Translations under genes and position numbers: made by a program
Notes under the pieces: generated by a model
The model's database searches: none
Told to the model about the DNA's origin: nothing
What the model saw: the letters and a program-made list of their open reading frames with translations, nothing else
Shown: positions 26,000 to 34,770 of the stretch, one piece after another
How the letters are laid out: each line of letters begins with the position of its first letter
How positions within the stretch are numbered: the first letter of the stretch is position 1
NCBI GenBank assembly: GCA_964351985.1
Contig: CAYGPR010000001.1
Coordinates: 124,001 to 188,000 of the forward strand
From: Meishania sp964351985
GTDB lineage: Bacteria > Bacteroidota > Bacteroidia > Flavobacteriales > Flavobacteriaceae
Length of the DNA stretch: 64,000 nucleotides
Direction of reading: 5' to 3'

Positions 26000-27226
26000 C
26001 TAAAACGTGATGTTCGCCTCGACTTTCTTCCCGTCCCTATCTACAACTACTTTGGTCGAATTTCCTTCGTCAAAAGTGGAGAGCGCCCGCATATAACTCA
26101 TCATATCGGTCACCAGGCTATCGCCCAATTGAATGACCACATCACCTTTCTGTAGTCCAGCTTTCTGGGCGGGTTTGTCTTCACTGACCCCGTCGATTCG
26201 CATTCCCTTACCGTCGTAAAGGTAATCGGGCACAACTCCTAAGGCCACCTTGAAACGAGGTACTTCTTCACTTTCGTTCTTGGTCTTTTTAAAGGTCAAT
26301 TTGGAGGCGTCATCCAATTCAGCGATGATATCCAAAATGTAACTCGTTATCATTTCCATGCCCTCATAATTCAACTTCTCCGAATCGTCGGTGGGCTTGT
26401 GGTAGTCTTCGTGCTGCCCGGTAAAAAAATGCAGCACGGGAATATCCTGTAAATAAAAAGAGGTATGATCCGATGGCCCGACACCTGATTCTTGAAGTAC
26501 CAATTTGAACCCGAGATTTGTTGCATTCAGCACTTGTGGCCAAATAGGCGCAGTTCCCGTTCCGCTAATGGATAGTGTCTTGTCTTCGCGAAGCCTCCCG
26601 ACCATATCCATATTGATCATATAATTGGCCTTGGAAAGGTCGATAGTCGGGTTTTTTGCAAAGTAGTTGCTGCCCAACAATCCCATTTCTTCACCTGAAA
26701 AGGCCATAAACAAATAATTGTTGCCTTTGTACGCACGCTTCGCAAGACTGTCGGCCAGTTGCAACATCACGGCAACACCACTGGCGTTATCATCGGCACC
26801 GTTATGAACGGCCACCCCATCGCGATACAATGACCCTTCGCCGCCCATGCCCAAATGATCATAGTGCGCCCCGATTATTACGGTTTTGTTAGCTTTATTA
26901 TCAAGATATCCTATAACATTTGTACCCGTAATCGTGCTATCGCCAGCAGTATATTTTACCTCTTGGTGCGGGTCATTTTTAGGTTTAAAACTGAACGTTT
27001 GAAAATATGAGTCGGTGTTACCCTTAGGTTGCAGCCCGACAACCTGCATTCTGTTTTGAAGGTATTCAGCGGCCATGAGTTCTTGTGCCGTTCCCGTTTC
27101 ACGGCCCAATAGACTGTCATTGGCTAAAAAAGTGACATCCTCCTCAATGGAAAAGGATTTTGGCACTTCTGTTTTACATGATAGAACTGGTAGTAAAAAC
27201 AAAAATATGAGGCTTCTTTTAATCAT
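26000..27226 (-). CDS. M28 zinc aminopeptidase lipoprotein with PDZ domain
   Basis: 408 residues. A lipoprotein signal ends at VLSC (C17). The M28 core shows the two-zinc ligands in GAHYDHLG, NGADDNASGV, AFSGEEMGLLG, NMDMVGR and GPSDHTSFY. A PDZ domain occupies about 325-408 (PAQKAGLQKGDVVIQLGD). It should remove N-terminal residues from peptides at the cell envelope. Single gene, divergent from the TolB-like lipoprotein with only 35 bases between the starts, so promoters must overlap. Confidence 0.9.
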   Translation of the reverse strand: MIKRSLIFLFLLPVLSCKTEVPKSFSIEEDVTFLANDSLLGRETGTAQELMAAEYLQNRMQVVGLQPKGNTDSYFQTFSFKPKNDPHQEVKYTAGDSTITGTNVIGYLDNKANKTVIIGAHYDHLGMGGEGSLYRDGVAVHNGADDNASGVAVMLQLADSLAKRAYKGNNYLFMAFSGEEMGLLGSNYFAKNPTIDLSKANYMINMDMVGRLREDKTLSISGTGTAPIWPQVLNATNLGFKLVLQESGVGPSDHTSFYLQDIPVLHFFTGQHEDYHKPTDDSEKLNYEGMEMITSYILDIIAELDDASKLTFKKTKNESEEVPRFKVALGVVPDYLYDGKGMRIDGVSEDKPAQKAGLQKGDVVIQLGDSLVTDMMSYMRALSTFDEGNSTKVVVDRDGKKVEANITF

Positions 27227-27261
27227 TTTTCAATGTATTTTCGCGTAAAATTAAGCATCCC

Positions 27262-28368
27262 ATGAAGAAAATCTTAATTCTTGCTGCAATAATAGCATTT
27301 ACCGGTTGTAAGACGGAAACTAAAAAAGTGGAAGAAACCAAAGAAGAAGCAACTTCCCTAATGGCAGGAATCGACACACTGATTTACGAAGGAGAAAAGC
27401 ATTTCAAAAGCATAAGGCAAGTTACGTTCGGCGGCGATAATGCGGAAGCCTATTGGAGTTGGGACGACAAGCAAATGATCTTTCAATCGAATTACAAAGA
27501 TTGGGGATTGAACTGTGATCAGATGTTCTTAATGAACATCGAAGAAAATTTCAAGGATAAAAAACCACCCTTGGTCAGCACAGGAATGGGGCGTACGACC
27601 TGTGCCTATTTTCTGCCGGATAACAAACATTTCGTATATGGGTCCACGCACTTGGCGGATAAGGAATGCCCCGAAGTGCCTTTGCGAAAAAACGGAAACT
27701 ACGTTTGGCCCGTTTACGATTCCTTCGACATTTTTGTATCCGATTTGGAAGGAAACATCACGGCACAATTGACCCATGAAAAAGGATATGATGCAGAGGC
27801 CACGGTTTCGCCCAAAGGCGATAAAATTGTTTTCACTTCGGATAGAAGTGGCGATCTAGAGTTGTATACCATGAATCTGGACGGCTCTGACGTAAAACAG
27901 GTTACCGATGAGCTCGGTTATGATGGAGGCGCTTTTTTCTCGCCCGACGGAACCAAATTGATATTCCGGGCTTCGCGTCCAAAAACCCCGGAGGAAATCA
28001 AAAAGTATAAAGACTTGCTCGCCGAGGGACTTGTTGAGCCCACCGAAATGGAACTATTCATTTGCAATGTAGATGGAAGTGATTTGAAACAACTGACCTT
28101 TTTAGGCAATGCGAACTGGAGTCCGTTTTTTCATCCTTCGGGAGAAAAAATTCTCTTTTCAAGTAATTTTGAGGCCGAAAAAGGCTTTCCGTTCAATCTT
28201 TACCTCATCGATTTGGATGGTAAGAATCTCGAAAGGGTCACTCATGGTGAGACTTTCGATGCCTTCCCGGTTTTTTCAAATGATGGCAAATACTTGGCGT
28301 TTTCGAGCAACCGGAACAATGGCGGTACCCGCGACACCAATCTATTCATTGCTGAGTGGCAGGATTAA
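27262..28368 (+). CDS. TolB-like WD40/PD40 beta-propeller lipoprotein
   Basis: 368 residues with a lipobox at FTGC (C16). The mature part contains several PD40 repeats, such as VSPKGDKIVFTSDRSGDLELYTMN, FSPDGTKLIFRASR, FHPSGEKILFSSNFE and FSNDGKYLAFSSNRN, each about 45 residues, forming a TolB-type propeller. These proteins are usually periplasmic binding or scaffold modules. It converges with the TonB-dependent receptor gene, 3 bases apart. Specific role unknown. Confidence 0.85.
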   Translation: MKKILILAAIIAFTGCKTETKKVEETKEEATSLMAGIDTLIYEGEKHFKSIRQVTFGGDNAEAYWSWDDKQMIFQSNYKDWGLNCDQMFLMNIEENFKDKKPPLVSTGMGRTTCAYFLPDNKHFVYGSTHLADKECPEVPLRKNGNYVWPVYDSFDIFVSDLEGNITAQLTHEKGYDAEATVSPKGDKIVFTSDRSGDLELYTMNLDGSDVKQVTDELGYDGGAFFSPDGTKLIFRASRPKTPEEIKKYKDLLAEGLVEPTEMELFICNVDGSDLKQLTFLGNANWSPFFHPSGEKILFSSNFEAEKGFPFNLYLIDLDGKNLERVTHGETFDAFPVFSNDGKYLAFSSNRNNGGTRDTNLFIAEWQD

Positions 28369-28371
28369 TTA

Positions 28372-30780
28372 TTAAATCCTATTCCGTTCATCGACGCGTT
28401 TCGACTTTTGATTGTCCCTGATTTTGGTATTTCCGAATTTATAGCGGAAGCCCAAAGTGAACAGTCGATTTTCTGGGCGAGATGAAGAGGAATTGTTCTG
28501 ATCTAGAAAACTCCGAGACTCGAAAAGATTGGCTTGATTCAAAATATCCGCTATACCCATTGAGATACTTGCCTTTTTGTTCCATAATGTCTTTCGAAGC
28601 GAGAGATCTAGTTTGTTCCACGATTTACGAACGGCATTGCCATCTACGATCGGTGAATAATAGATAAAATCTACGTCTACCGCCAGACTCTTGTCCCTCA
28701 ACAGGGAAAACGAATTATTAGCACGGGCGAACCATGTCCAACGTCCGTTCTCGATCAATTGCCCTGAATCAAAATCGGAGAATTGGTCTTCGCGATAATA
28801 CCCAGCAAAAAAGATATAGGTATACCAAAAGTTTGTAATATCCTTATTGACCCAAATATCGATTCCGTAGGAAATATCCTGAATCAGGTTTCTGTTTAGA
28901 AAGCGTAAAAGGTTGGATTCATTATCTTGAAAAACCAATTCTTGATTCTGGTTTTTTTGATTTTTATAGAAGAATTCAACAGTGTACGTTCGATCATACG
29001 TGTACCCCGCGGCAATATAGTTTCGTGTTGCCGGCAATAGATTCGGATTGCCTTCTATTACCGAATTATTGCTTTGGAAAATCTGAAACGGATTAATCCT
29101 ATTATATCTCGGCCGTTCAATTCTACGATAGTAGTAAAGGTTGTACCGATGTTTTTTGTTGGGTGTGTAGTCCAAAGAAAAAGACGGAAAAAGTTCTAAA
29201 TAGTTGTTTTCCGTAGGTTCAGAGGCAATGTCAAGATCTCCCAAAGTCTCGGTGTATTCGGCTCGAAGGCCTGTTTTGAACCTCCATTTGTCCCATTTGG
29301 AATCCATGCTCACATAGGCGGCATAAATACTTTCATCGTATTTGAAAACTCCTGCTTCGGTAGGGTCGATTCCCGGTTGTGTACGGTCGAATCCTTGTTG
29401 TGTTATACTACTTTCCGAATCGATGCCTGCATAACGTAGTCCGGTTTCAAAACGGGAAGAATTTCCTAAAGGAGTGATATAGTCCAATTGTACATTATAA
29501 AGATCTATTTGTTGCATGGATCGGGTGGTAAAGTCGTTTTCGCCAGTAACCGTTCCGTTGCCATCGAAAAAATCAGTTTCCAAATCTTGGCCTCGATCAG
29601 AATCATAATACGTGTAGTGTGCATTGGCCGACAGTTCAGCTCCTTCTTTCTTCAATTTGTGGGTCCAGTCCAAGTAAAATGAACTATTGACCAAATCTTG
29701 ATCCGAATCGTTGGTAGTCACAAAACTGGTCGGCAATGTTCCGTTACCGTCTTCGATTATGGTTTCGGTATTGTAAAAACGATTCATATCAGGATTGAAC
29801 ATATTAATAGTCGATAGGCCCAGATGGTTTCTTTCGTCGATTTCATAGTCAAAGAAAGCACTCAGATTATGTCTTTTTTGACGTCTGGTATATTCTTGTT
29901 CGGCGGTCCAGATACTTGATGAATTTGCATCATCCACAAAAGTGGTCGCGTCGGTATATCGCGTTAAGTCCTTACTTCTATTGAATGTATAATTCACCGA
30001 AAAATCAGCTTTTTTACCTTTGAAATAATGATCGGTGCCGACCGAATGTTTAGCGAAAACACCTTGTTCGTAACGATTGAAAATGGCTCCGTTATATCCA
30101 GAAATCAAATTTCGGTTCATTTTTATATTGATGAGCATACCGCCTTCAGCACTGTATTTTGCAGGTGGATTGGTAATTACCTCAACGGACTCCACATTGC
30201 TTGCCGAAGTACCTGACAGCAAATTGATGATATCTTCCTGTGGCAAGTTTACCATTCGATCATTGATCATGACCCCGATATTCTTGCTGCCTTTGATAGA
30301 GAGTTCGTTGCCGATAACAACGACGCTCGGAGTTCTCTTTAGCACATTCCAGATATCATTATCGGCCAACGATGTATTCGCGATACTAAAGACCAGCCGA
30401 TCGACTTTTCGTTCCAATTTTGGCTTTTGGGAGATTACGACAACTTCATCCAAAGCCTGCGCTTCTTCATTGTAAAACACGTCACCTAAGTCTTCATCGG
30501 CGGAGATAGCCAAAGGAGTCAATGGCGACCGGTTGCCCAAATAGCTTATTGTCAGAAAATAGTTTCCTTGCGCTACCGAAGTGATTTCAAATTTCCCCAT
30601 TTCATCGGAAGACGTACCCTTCAGCACAGTGGAATCTTTGCTTTTTAAAAGCAACACATTGGCGTAAGGCAAAGGGGTGTTTTCAGAATTTTTTACGACT
30701 CCGGTAATTTGGTATTCCTGAGAAAAAAGGCTGGGGGCTGCAAACAGGGCAAAAAGTGACAGAAAAACGCTATTCTTCAC
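28372..30780 (-). CDS. TonB-dependent outer membrane receptor
   Basis: 802 residues. After a signal peptide comes a CarboxypepD_reg-like domain (YQITGVVKNSENTPLPYANVLLL, about 23-105), a plug domain and a beta-barrel ending in FTLGFRYKFGN plus a short polar tail. This is the outer-membrane-beta-barrel type common in Bacteroidota, which imports siderophores, peptides or oligosaccharides with TonB energy. There is no SusD partner, so a glycan role is not indicated. A small unknown gene lies 87 bases upstream on the same strand. Confidence 0.88.
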   Translation of the reverse strand: MKNSVFLSLFALFAAPSLFSQEYQITGVVKNSENTPLPYANVLLLKSKDSTVLKGTSSDEMGKFEITSVAQGNYFLTISYLGNRSPLTPLAISADEDLGDVFYNEEAQALDEVVVISQKPKLERKVDRLVFSIANTSLADNDIWNVLKRTPSVVVIGNELSIKGSKNIGVMINDRMVNLPQEDIINLLSGTSASNVESVEVITNPPAKYSAEGGMLINIKMNRNLISGYNGAIFNRYEQGVFAKHSVGTDHYFKGKKADFSVNYTFNRSKDLTRYTDATTFVDDANSSSIWTAEQEYTRRQKRHNLSAFFDYEIDERNHLGLSTINMFNPDMNRFYNTETIIEDGNGTLPTSFVTTNDSDQDLVNSSFYLDWTHKLKKEGAELSANAHYTYYDSDRGQDLETDFFDGNGTVTGENDFTTRSMQQIDLYNVQLDYITPLGNSSRFETGLRYAGIDSESSITQQGFDRTQPGIDPTEAGVFKYDESIYAAYVSMDSKWDKWRFKTGLRAEYTETLGDLDIASEPTENNYLELFPSFSLDYTPNKKHRYNLYYYRRIERPRYNRINPFQIFQSNNSVIEGNPNLLPATRNYIAAGYTYDRTYTVEFFYKNQKNQNQELVFQDNESNLLRFLNRNLIQDISYGIDIWVNKDITNFWYTYIFFAGYYREDQFSDFDSGQLIENGRWTWFARANNSFSLLRDKSLAVDVDFIYYSPIVDGNAVRKSWNKLDLSLRKTLWNKKASISMGIADILNQANLFESRSFLDQNNSSSSRPENRLFTLGFRYKFGNTKIRDNQKSKRVDERNRI

Positions 30781-30867
30781 AATACGGTTAGGTTAAGTTT
30801 CAAATTTAACCAATTTTTCACGTAAAATCCTACAAAAATAATTCGTGATCGTTAAAAATTCGTGTTT

Positions 30868-31188
30868 CTAAGATTCAGCTTCGAATAGAATAAATTTTAC
30901 CCTTGGGCCATTTTCATAGACCACTTCGAGCGTTGGGTTTTTGTCGATTACCCGAATGTTCTGATGCCTGGCCTGACCGAAATAGTCAATCCAGATGAAA
31001 TTTTTGGTGAATATATTTCGGTTGATGACCATCGCGATAATCGTAAAATCAAAATGATAATCTTCGGAAAGTTCCAATCGATGATCCGTGCATAGCACAA
31101 GATGAATGCCTTTGTAAAGAGTTCCCCATTTCTGGACTCTTGACAAGAACACGTTCAGTGTTGGGTCGGGTTTTAACATAGGGGACAT
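30868..31188 (-). CDS. small conserved-looking protein of unknown function (106 aa)
   Basis: 106 residues beginning MSPMLKPDPTLNVFL; a second ATG three codons later is also possible. It is a mixed alpha/beta sequence with no signal or membrane segment. It precedes the TonB-dependent receptor by 87 bases on the same strand and is divergent from the AraC-type regulator, with a perfect dyad in the gap. I do not recognise the family. Confidence 0.55.
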   Translation of the reverse strand: MSPMLKPDPTLNVFLSRVQKWGTLYKGIHLVLCTDHRLELSEDYHFDFTIIAMVINRNIFTKNFIWIDYFGQARHQNIRVIDKNPTLEVVYENGPRVKFILFEAES

Positions 31189-31239
31189 GTAATACCATTT
31201 AAAATTCCATTAAATTTCACAAGACAAGAAATCGAATCC

Positions 31240-31262
31240 GTTACGATTACGGTAATCGTAAC
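31240..31262. promoter_or_regulatory. perfect 23-bp dyad upstream of the AraC-type gene
   Basis: Two perfect 11-base arms, GTTACGATTAC and GTAATCGTAAC, flank a single G. It sits 28 bases before the ATG at 31291 and 51 bases before the divergent start at 31188. There is no T-run, so it is not a terminator. It looks like a dimer-binding operator that could serve both genes. Confidence 0.65.
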
Positions 31263-31290
31263 TAATTCAACGGTTCAAAGCGTTGCCCCT

Positions 31291-32442
31291 ATGCTTTTAG
31301 ATATTCTCATCTTTACAGGAATCCTATTTTCATTTTTGACCGCATTTCTTATATGGTTTCGGTTTACGCCAACGACGTTCACCACACGTTTAATGGCTAG
31401 TTATCTATTTCTCAACGCGCTCTGTACAAGTTTTTATCTTCTGATCGTTTATGGTATTATCAATTACTTTCCTTTTTTGTATAAAATACCTGCACCTATT
31501 AGTTTTCTAATTCCACCTATCTCCTACATCTATGTACGGGCCGTGTTGTACAATCAACACCGCTTTAAAAAGAAGGATGTAATTCATTTGATTCCATTTA
31601 TATTTTTCACTATAAACTATTTGCCCTTTTATATGATGGACATGGCTGAAAAAAGTCAGTTGGTTCTAAGGGTTGCACAAGATTTCGAACTCACTTATAC
31701 AATACAAAATGGATTACTTCCCGAATGGGTCAATATTGTGGCTCGGTCTTCTTTGGCGTTTTTATATATAGGCCTACAATGGAAATTGATTTATTCATTC
31801 TTCAAAAAACATCGAAACGCCAATTCGAAACAATTTAACGCAGTAAAAAAATGGGTCTATGACCTAAGCTTAATGCAAACCTTTTATCTTTTTGCTCTTC
31901 TTGTAGTATATGTGGCCAATGCATTTCTCGTTGTCTATGCCACGCCCATTGATGATTTTATCCGTGTTACTGCAGGATTTATGGTCGGGGTCACACTTTT
32001 GTGCATTTCAGGCTATCTCTTATGGAACCCTAAACTATTAATGGGGATGCCTAACTTGGCTATACGTGACCTAGAAGGATCAAAACCCCCAAAGGTGAGT
32101 TCTTCGGATTTTGATTTTGAAACATTGCACAACTATTTGGAAGAGCACCGCCTTTTTCTGGATGCGGACCTTAAAATTCATTCACTTTCGGAAACGGTCG
32201 GTATATCTGCAAGAAAAATTTCATATTTCATCGGGGAATCTGAATATAACAACTTCAATGATTACATCAACCACCTACGAATCGACCACGCCACTTCTAA
32301 GATAAAGAACGATTATTTGGCCCATTATTCCGTAGAGGCATTATCGGAAGTTTCAGGATTTAATTCAAAAAATGCCTTCTATCGCGCTTTCAAAAAAGTA
32401 CATGGGCTTACACCGGGGAAGTACCACGAGAACAAAAAGTAA
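31291..32442 (+). CDS. membrane-anchored AraC-family transcriptional regulator
   Basis: 383 residues. The first 250 hold about seven hydrophobic helices (for example LLDILIFTGILFSFLTAFLIWF and LFALLVVYVANAFLVVYA). The last 110 form an AraC-type double helix-turn-helix: LSETVGISARKISYFIGE, then VEALSEVSGFNSKNAFYRAFKKVHGLTPGKY. This seven-helix plus AraC plan is frequent in Bacteroidota and links an unknown membrane signal to transcription. The dyad at 31240-31262 is a plausible binding site. Targets are unknown. Confidence 0.88.
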   Translation: MLLDILIFTGILFSFLTAFLIWFRFTPTTFTTRLMASYLFLNALCTSFYLLIVYGIINYFPFLYKIPAPISFLIPPISYIYVRAVLYNQHRFKKKDVIHLIPFIFFTINYLPFYMMDMAEKSQLVLRVAQDFELTYTIQNGLLPEWVNIVARSSLAFLYIGLQWKLIYSFFKKHRNANSKQFNAVKKWVYDLSLMQTFYLFALLVVYVANAFLVVYATPIDDFIRVTAGFMVGVTLLCISGYLLWNPKLLMGMPNLAIRDLEGSKPPKVSSSDFDFETLHNYLEEHRLFLDADLKIHSLSETVGISARKISYFIGESEYNNFNDYINHLRIDHATSKIKNDYLAHYSVEALSEVSGFNSKNAFYRAFKKVHGLTPGKYHENKK

Positions 32443-32512
32443 CACCTTCCGATTAAAAAATAGGTTTATATGATGCTTCCCTTATCTATGCACGGTTCGC
32501 ATCAAAATAATG

Positions 32513-32520
32513 TATCTTTG
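32513..32520 (+). promoter_or_regulatory. TAnnTTTG promoter element of lepA
   Basis: TATCTTTG matches the Bacteroidota -7 box. It lies 26 bases before the lepA ATG at 32547, so transcription would start about 20 bases upstream of the gene. The -33 region is a poor match. Confidence 0.5.
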
Positions 32521-32546
32521 CAGGCTTAAAAGCTGTTTTCTCTGCT

Positions 32547-34343
32547 ATGAAAAACATTCGAAATTTCTGTATCATTGCCCATATCGATCATGGCAAGAGC
32601 ACCTTGGCCGATCGTTTGCTCGATTTTACCGGTTCGGTCACCGAACGTGAGAAGAAAGAGCAGTTGTTAGACAGTATGGACCTCGAACGCGAGCGTGGTA
32701 TCACCATAAAGAGTCATGCCATTCAAATGGACTATACTTATCAGGGTGAGCAATATGTACTGAACCTTATCGACACACCTGGGCACGTAGATTTCTCGTA
32801 TGAGGTCTCGCGGTCCATTGCGGCATGTGAAGGCGCTTTGCTTGTTGTTGATGCCGCACAGAGTATTCAGGCCCAGACCATTTCGAATTTATATTTAGCC
32901 CTGGAAAATGATCTTGAAATCATTCCTGTTTTGAATAAAGTCGATTTGCCGAGCGCGAGTCCTGAAGAAGTTACCGATGACATTGTCGATCTTTTAGGAT
33001 GCAAACCTGAAGAAGTTATTCCGGCAAGTGCAAAGACGGGTATCGGAATAGGAGAAATTCTGACCGCCATTATTGAACGCATACCAGCACCGAAAGGTAA
33101 TCTTGATGAATCCTTGCAGGCCTTGGTATTCGATTCGGTCTACAATCCTTTCCGTGGTGTGGAAACCTATTTTAGGGTCATCAACGGAGAAATAAAAAAG
33201 GGGCAGAAAATAAAGTTCGTCGCCACCGACAAAAGCTATTTCGCCGATGAAGTCGGCACCTTGAAACTCGTACAGCATCCAAAGCAAAGTATCAAGGCAG
33301 GCGATGTGGGCTATCTGATTACCGGAATAAAGGATGCCCGCGAAGTCAAAGTGGGAGATACCATTACAGATTCCGCCAATCCAACGAAGAACCCGATTGA
33401 AGGCTTTGAAGATGTAAAACCGATGGTATTTGCCGGAATCTATCCGGTAGATACGGAAGATTTCGAAGAGCTTCGTTCTTCCATGGAAAAATTACAACTG
33501 AACGATGCTTCGCTAGTTTTTACACCTGAAAGTAGTGCGGCCTTAGGATTTGGTTTTCGTTGTGGTTTCTTGGGAATGCTGCACATGGAAATCATTCAAG
33601 AACGTTTGGAACGTGAATTTGACATGACCGTCATCACTACGGTGCCCAACGTAAGCTACCATGCGTATACGCGAAAAGACCCCGAGACACCGTTCATAGT
33701 GAACAACCCTTCAGATCTGCCCGATCCCTCAACCGTTGACCGGGTCGAAGAGCCCTTTATAAAGGCCACTATTATTACAAAATCAGATTTTGTAGGCAAT
33801 GTTATGTCTCTTTGTATCGACAAACGAGGCTTGATAACGAACCAGACTTATTTGACGACCGACCGAGTCGAGCTGACCTTCGATATGCCCTTGGCCGAAA
33901 TCGTGTTCGATTTTTATGACCGTCTAAAAACGGTGTCAAAGGGTTATGCGTCGTTCGATTATACCCCGATTGGAATGCGCGTTTCTAAACTCGTGCGTGT
34001 GGATATTCTCTTAAACTCGCAACCTGTGGATGCACTTTCCGCATTGATACACTTTGACAATGCCGTGAATATCGGTAAGAAGATGTGCGAGAAACTAAAG
34101 GAACTTATACCCAGACAACAATTCGATATTCCGATACAGGCGGCCATAGGCGCCAAGATTATTTCTCGGGAAACGATTAAAGCCTTACGAAAAGATGTTA
34201 CGGCCAAGTGTTATGGAGGCGATATTTCTCGAAAACGAAAGCTTTTGGAGAAACAGAAGAAAGGTAAAAAACGCATGCGCCAGGTCGGCAATGTTGAGAT
34301 TCCGCAGCAAGCCTTTATGGCCGTACTGAAATTGAACGACTAA
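32547..34343 (+). CDS. lepA: elongation factor 4 (LepA)
   Basis: 598 residues, normal length. G domain with AHIDHGKSTLADR (P-loop), the switch region RERGITIK, DTPGHVDF and NKVD, followed by domain II, EF-G-like domains III and V and the LepA-specific C-terminal domain with GGDISRKRKLLEKQKKGKKRM. This ribosomal GTPase acts during stalled or slow translation. Single gene behind a good -7 box. Confidence 0.97.
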   Translation: MKNIRNFCIIAHIDHGKSTLADRLLDFTGSVTEREKKEQLLDSMDLERERGITIKSHAIQMDYTYQGEQYVLNLIDTPGHVDFSYEVSRSIAACEGALLVVDAAQSIQAQTISNLYLALENDLEIIPVLNKVDLPSASPEEVTDDIVDLLGCKPEEVIPASAKTGIGIGEILTAIIERIPAPKGNLDESLQALVFDSVYNPFRGVETYFRVINGEIKKGQKIKFVATDKSYFADEVGTLKLVQHPKQSIKAGDVGYLITGIKDAREVKVGDTITDSANPTKNPIEGFEDVKPMVFAGIYPVDTEDFEELRSSMEKLQLNDASLVFTPESSAALGFGFRCGFLGMLHMEIIQERLEREFDMTVITTVPNVSYHAYTRKDPETPFIVNNPSDLPDPSTVDRVEEPFIKATIITKSDFVGNVMSLCIDKRGLITNQTYLTTDRVELTFDMPLAEIVFDFYDRLKTVSKGYASFDYTPIGMRVSKLVRVDILLNSQPVDALSALIHFDNAVNIGKKMCEKLKELIPRQQFDIPIQAAIGAKIISRETIKALRKDVTAKCYGGDISRKRKLLEKQKKGKKRMRQVGNVEIPQQAFMAVLKLND

Positions 34344-34484
34344 GATTCCACCTTGAAGACCATACACTTCATGTTTAACAATTCTTACAACATATTTTTC
34401 AACTTTTCTTACATTTAACAATTGCACATACAATTTTTGAGGAGCATTCTTGTTTTAAATAGATAGTATTTAGTTCCCAAATCA

Positions 34485-34718
34485 ATGACAACCTATATTG
34501 CCCAATTTGTAGCTAGGCATCGCCTGATTCAAATCGAACAGAATTCCATTTTTACATGGAGACAAGAAGGCGGAGAAATCGATGAATCACTTCTGGTGGA
34601 AAAAATCAAAAGGGAGTCTTCCCTCTTTTTCTATCAACTTGTTGCCGGAAAGAATTATGAAATATCATGGGAAGATATTTCTATTACCGTTTGGAAAACC
34701 CAACCTTTTATAGGATAG
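34485..34718 (+). CDS. small protein of unknown function (77 aa)
   Basis: 77 residues beginning MTTYIAQFVARHRLIQIEQN. No signal peptide or membrane segment. It stands alone between lepA and the DUF4038 hydrolase, 52 bases before the latter, so they could share a transcript. I do not recognise the family. Confidence 0.5.
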   Translation: MTTYIAQFVARHRLIQIEQNSIFTWRQEGGEIDESLLVEKIKRESSLFFYQLVAGKNYEISWEDISITVWKTQPFIG

Positions 34719-34770
34719 TAATCTCAATACCTTCTATTTTATATCTATATTCATCCTTAAAATCAAGAGG

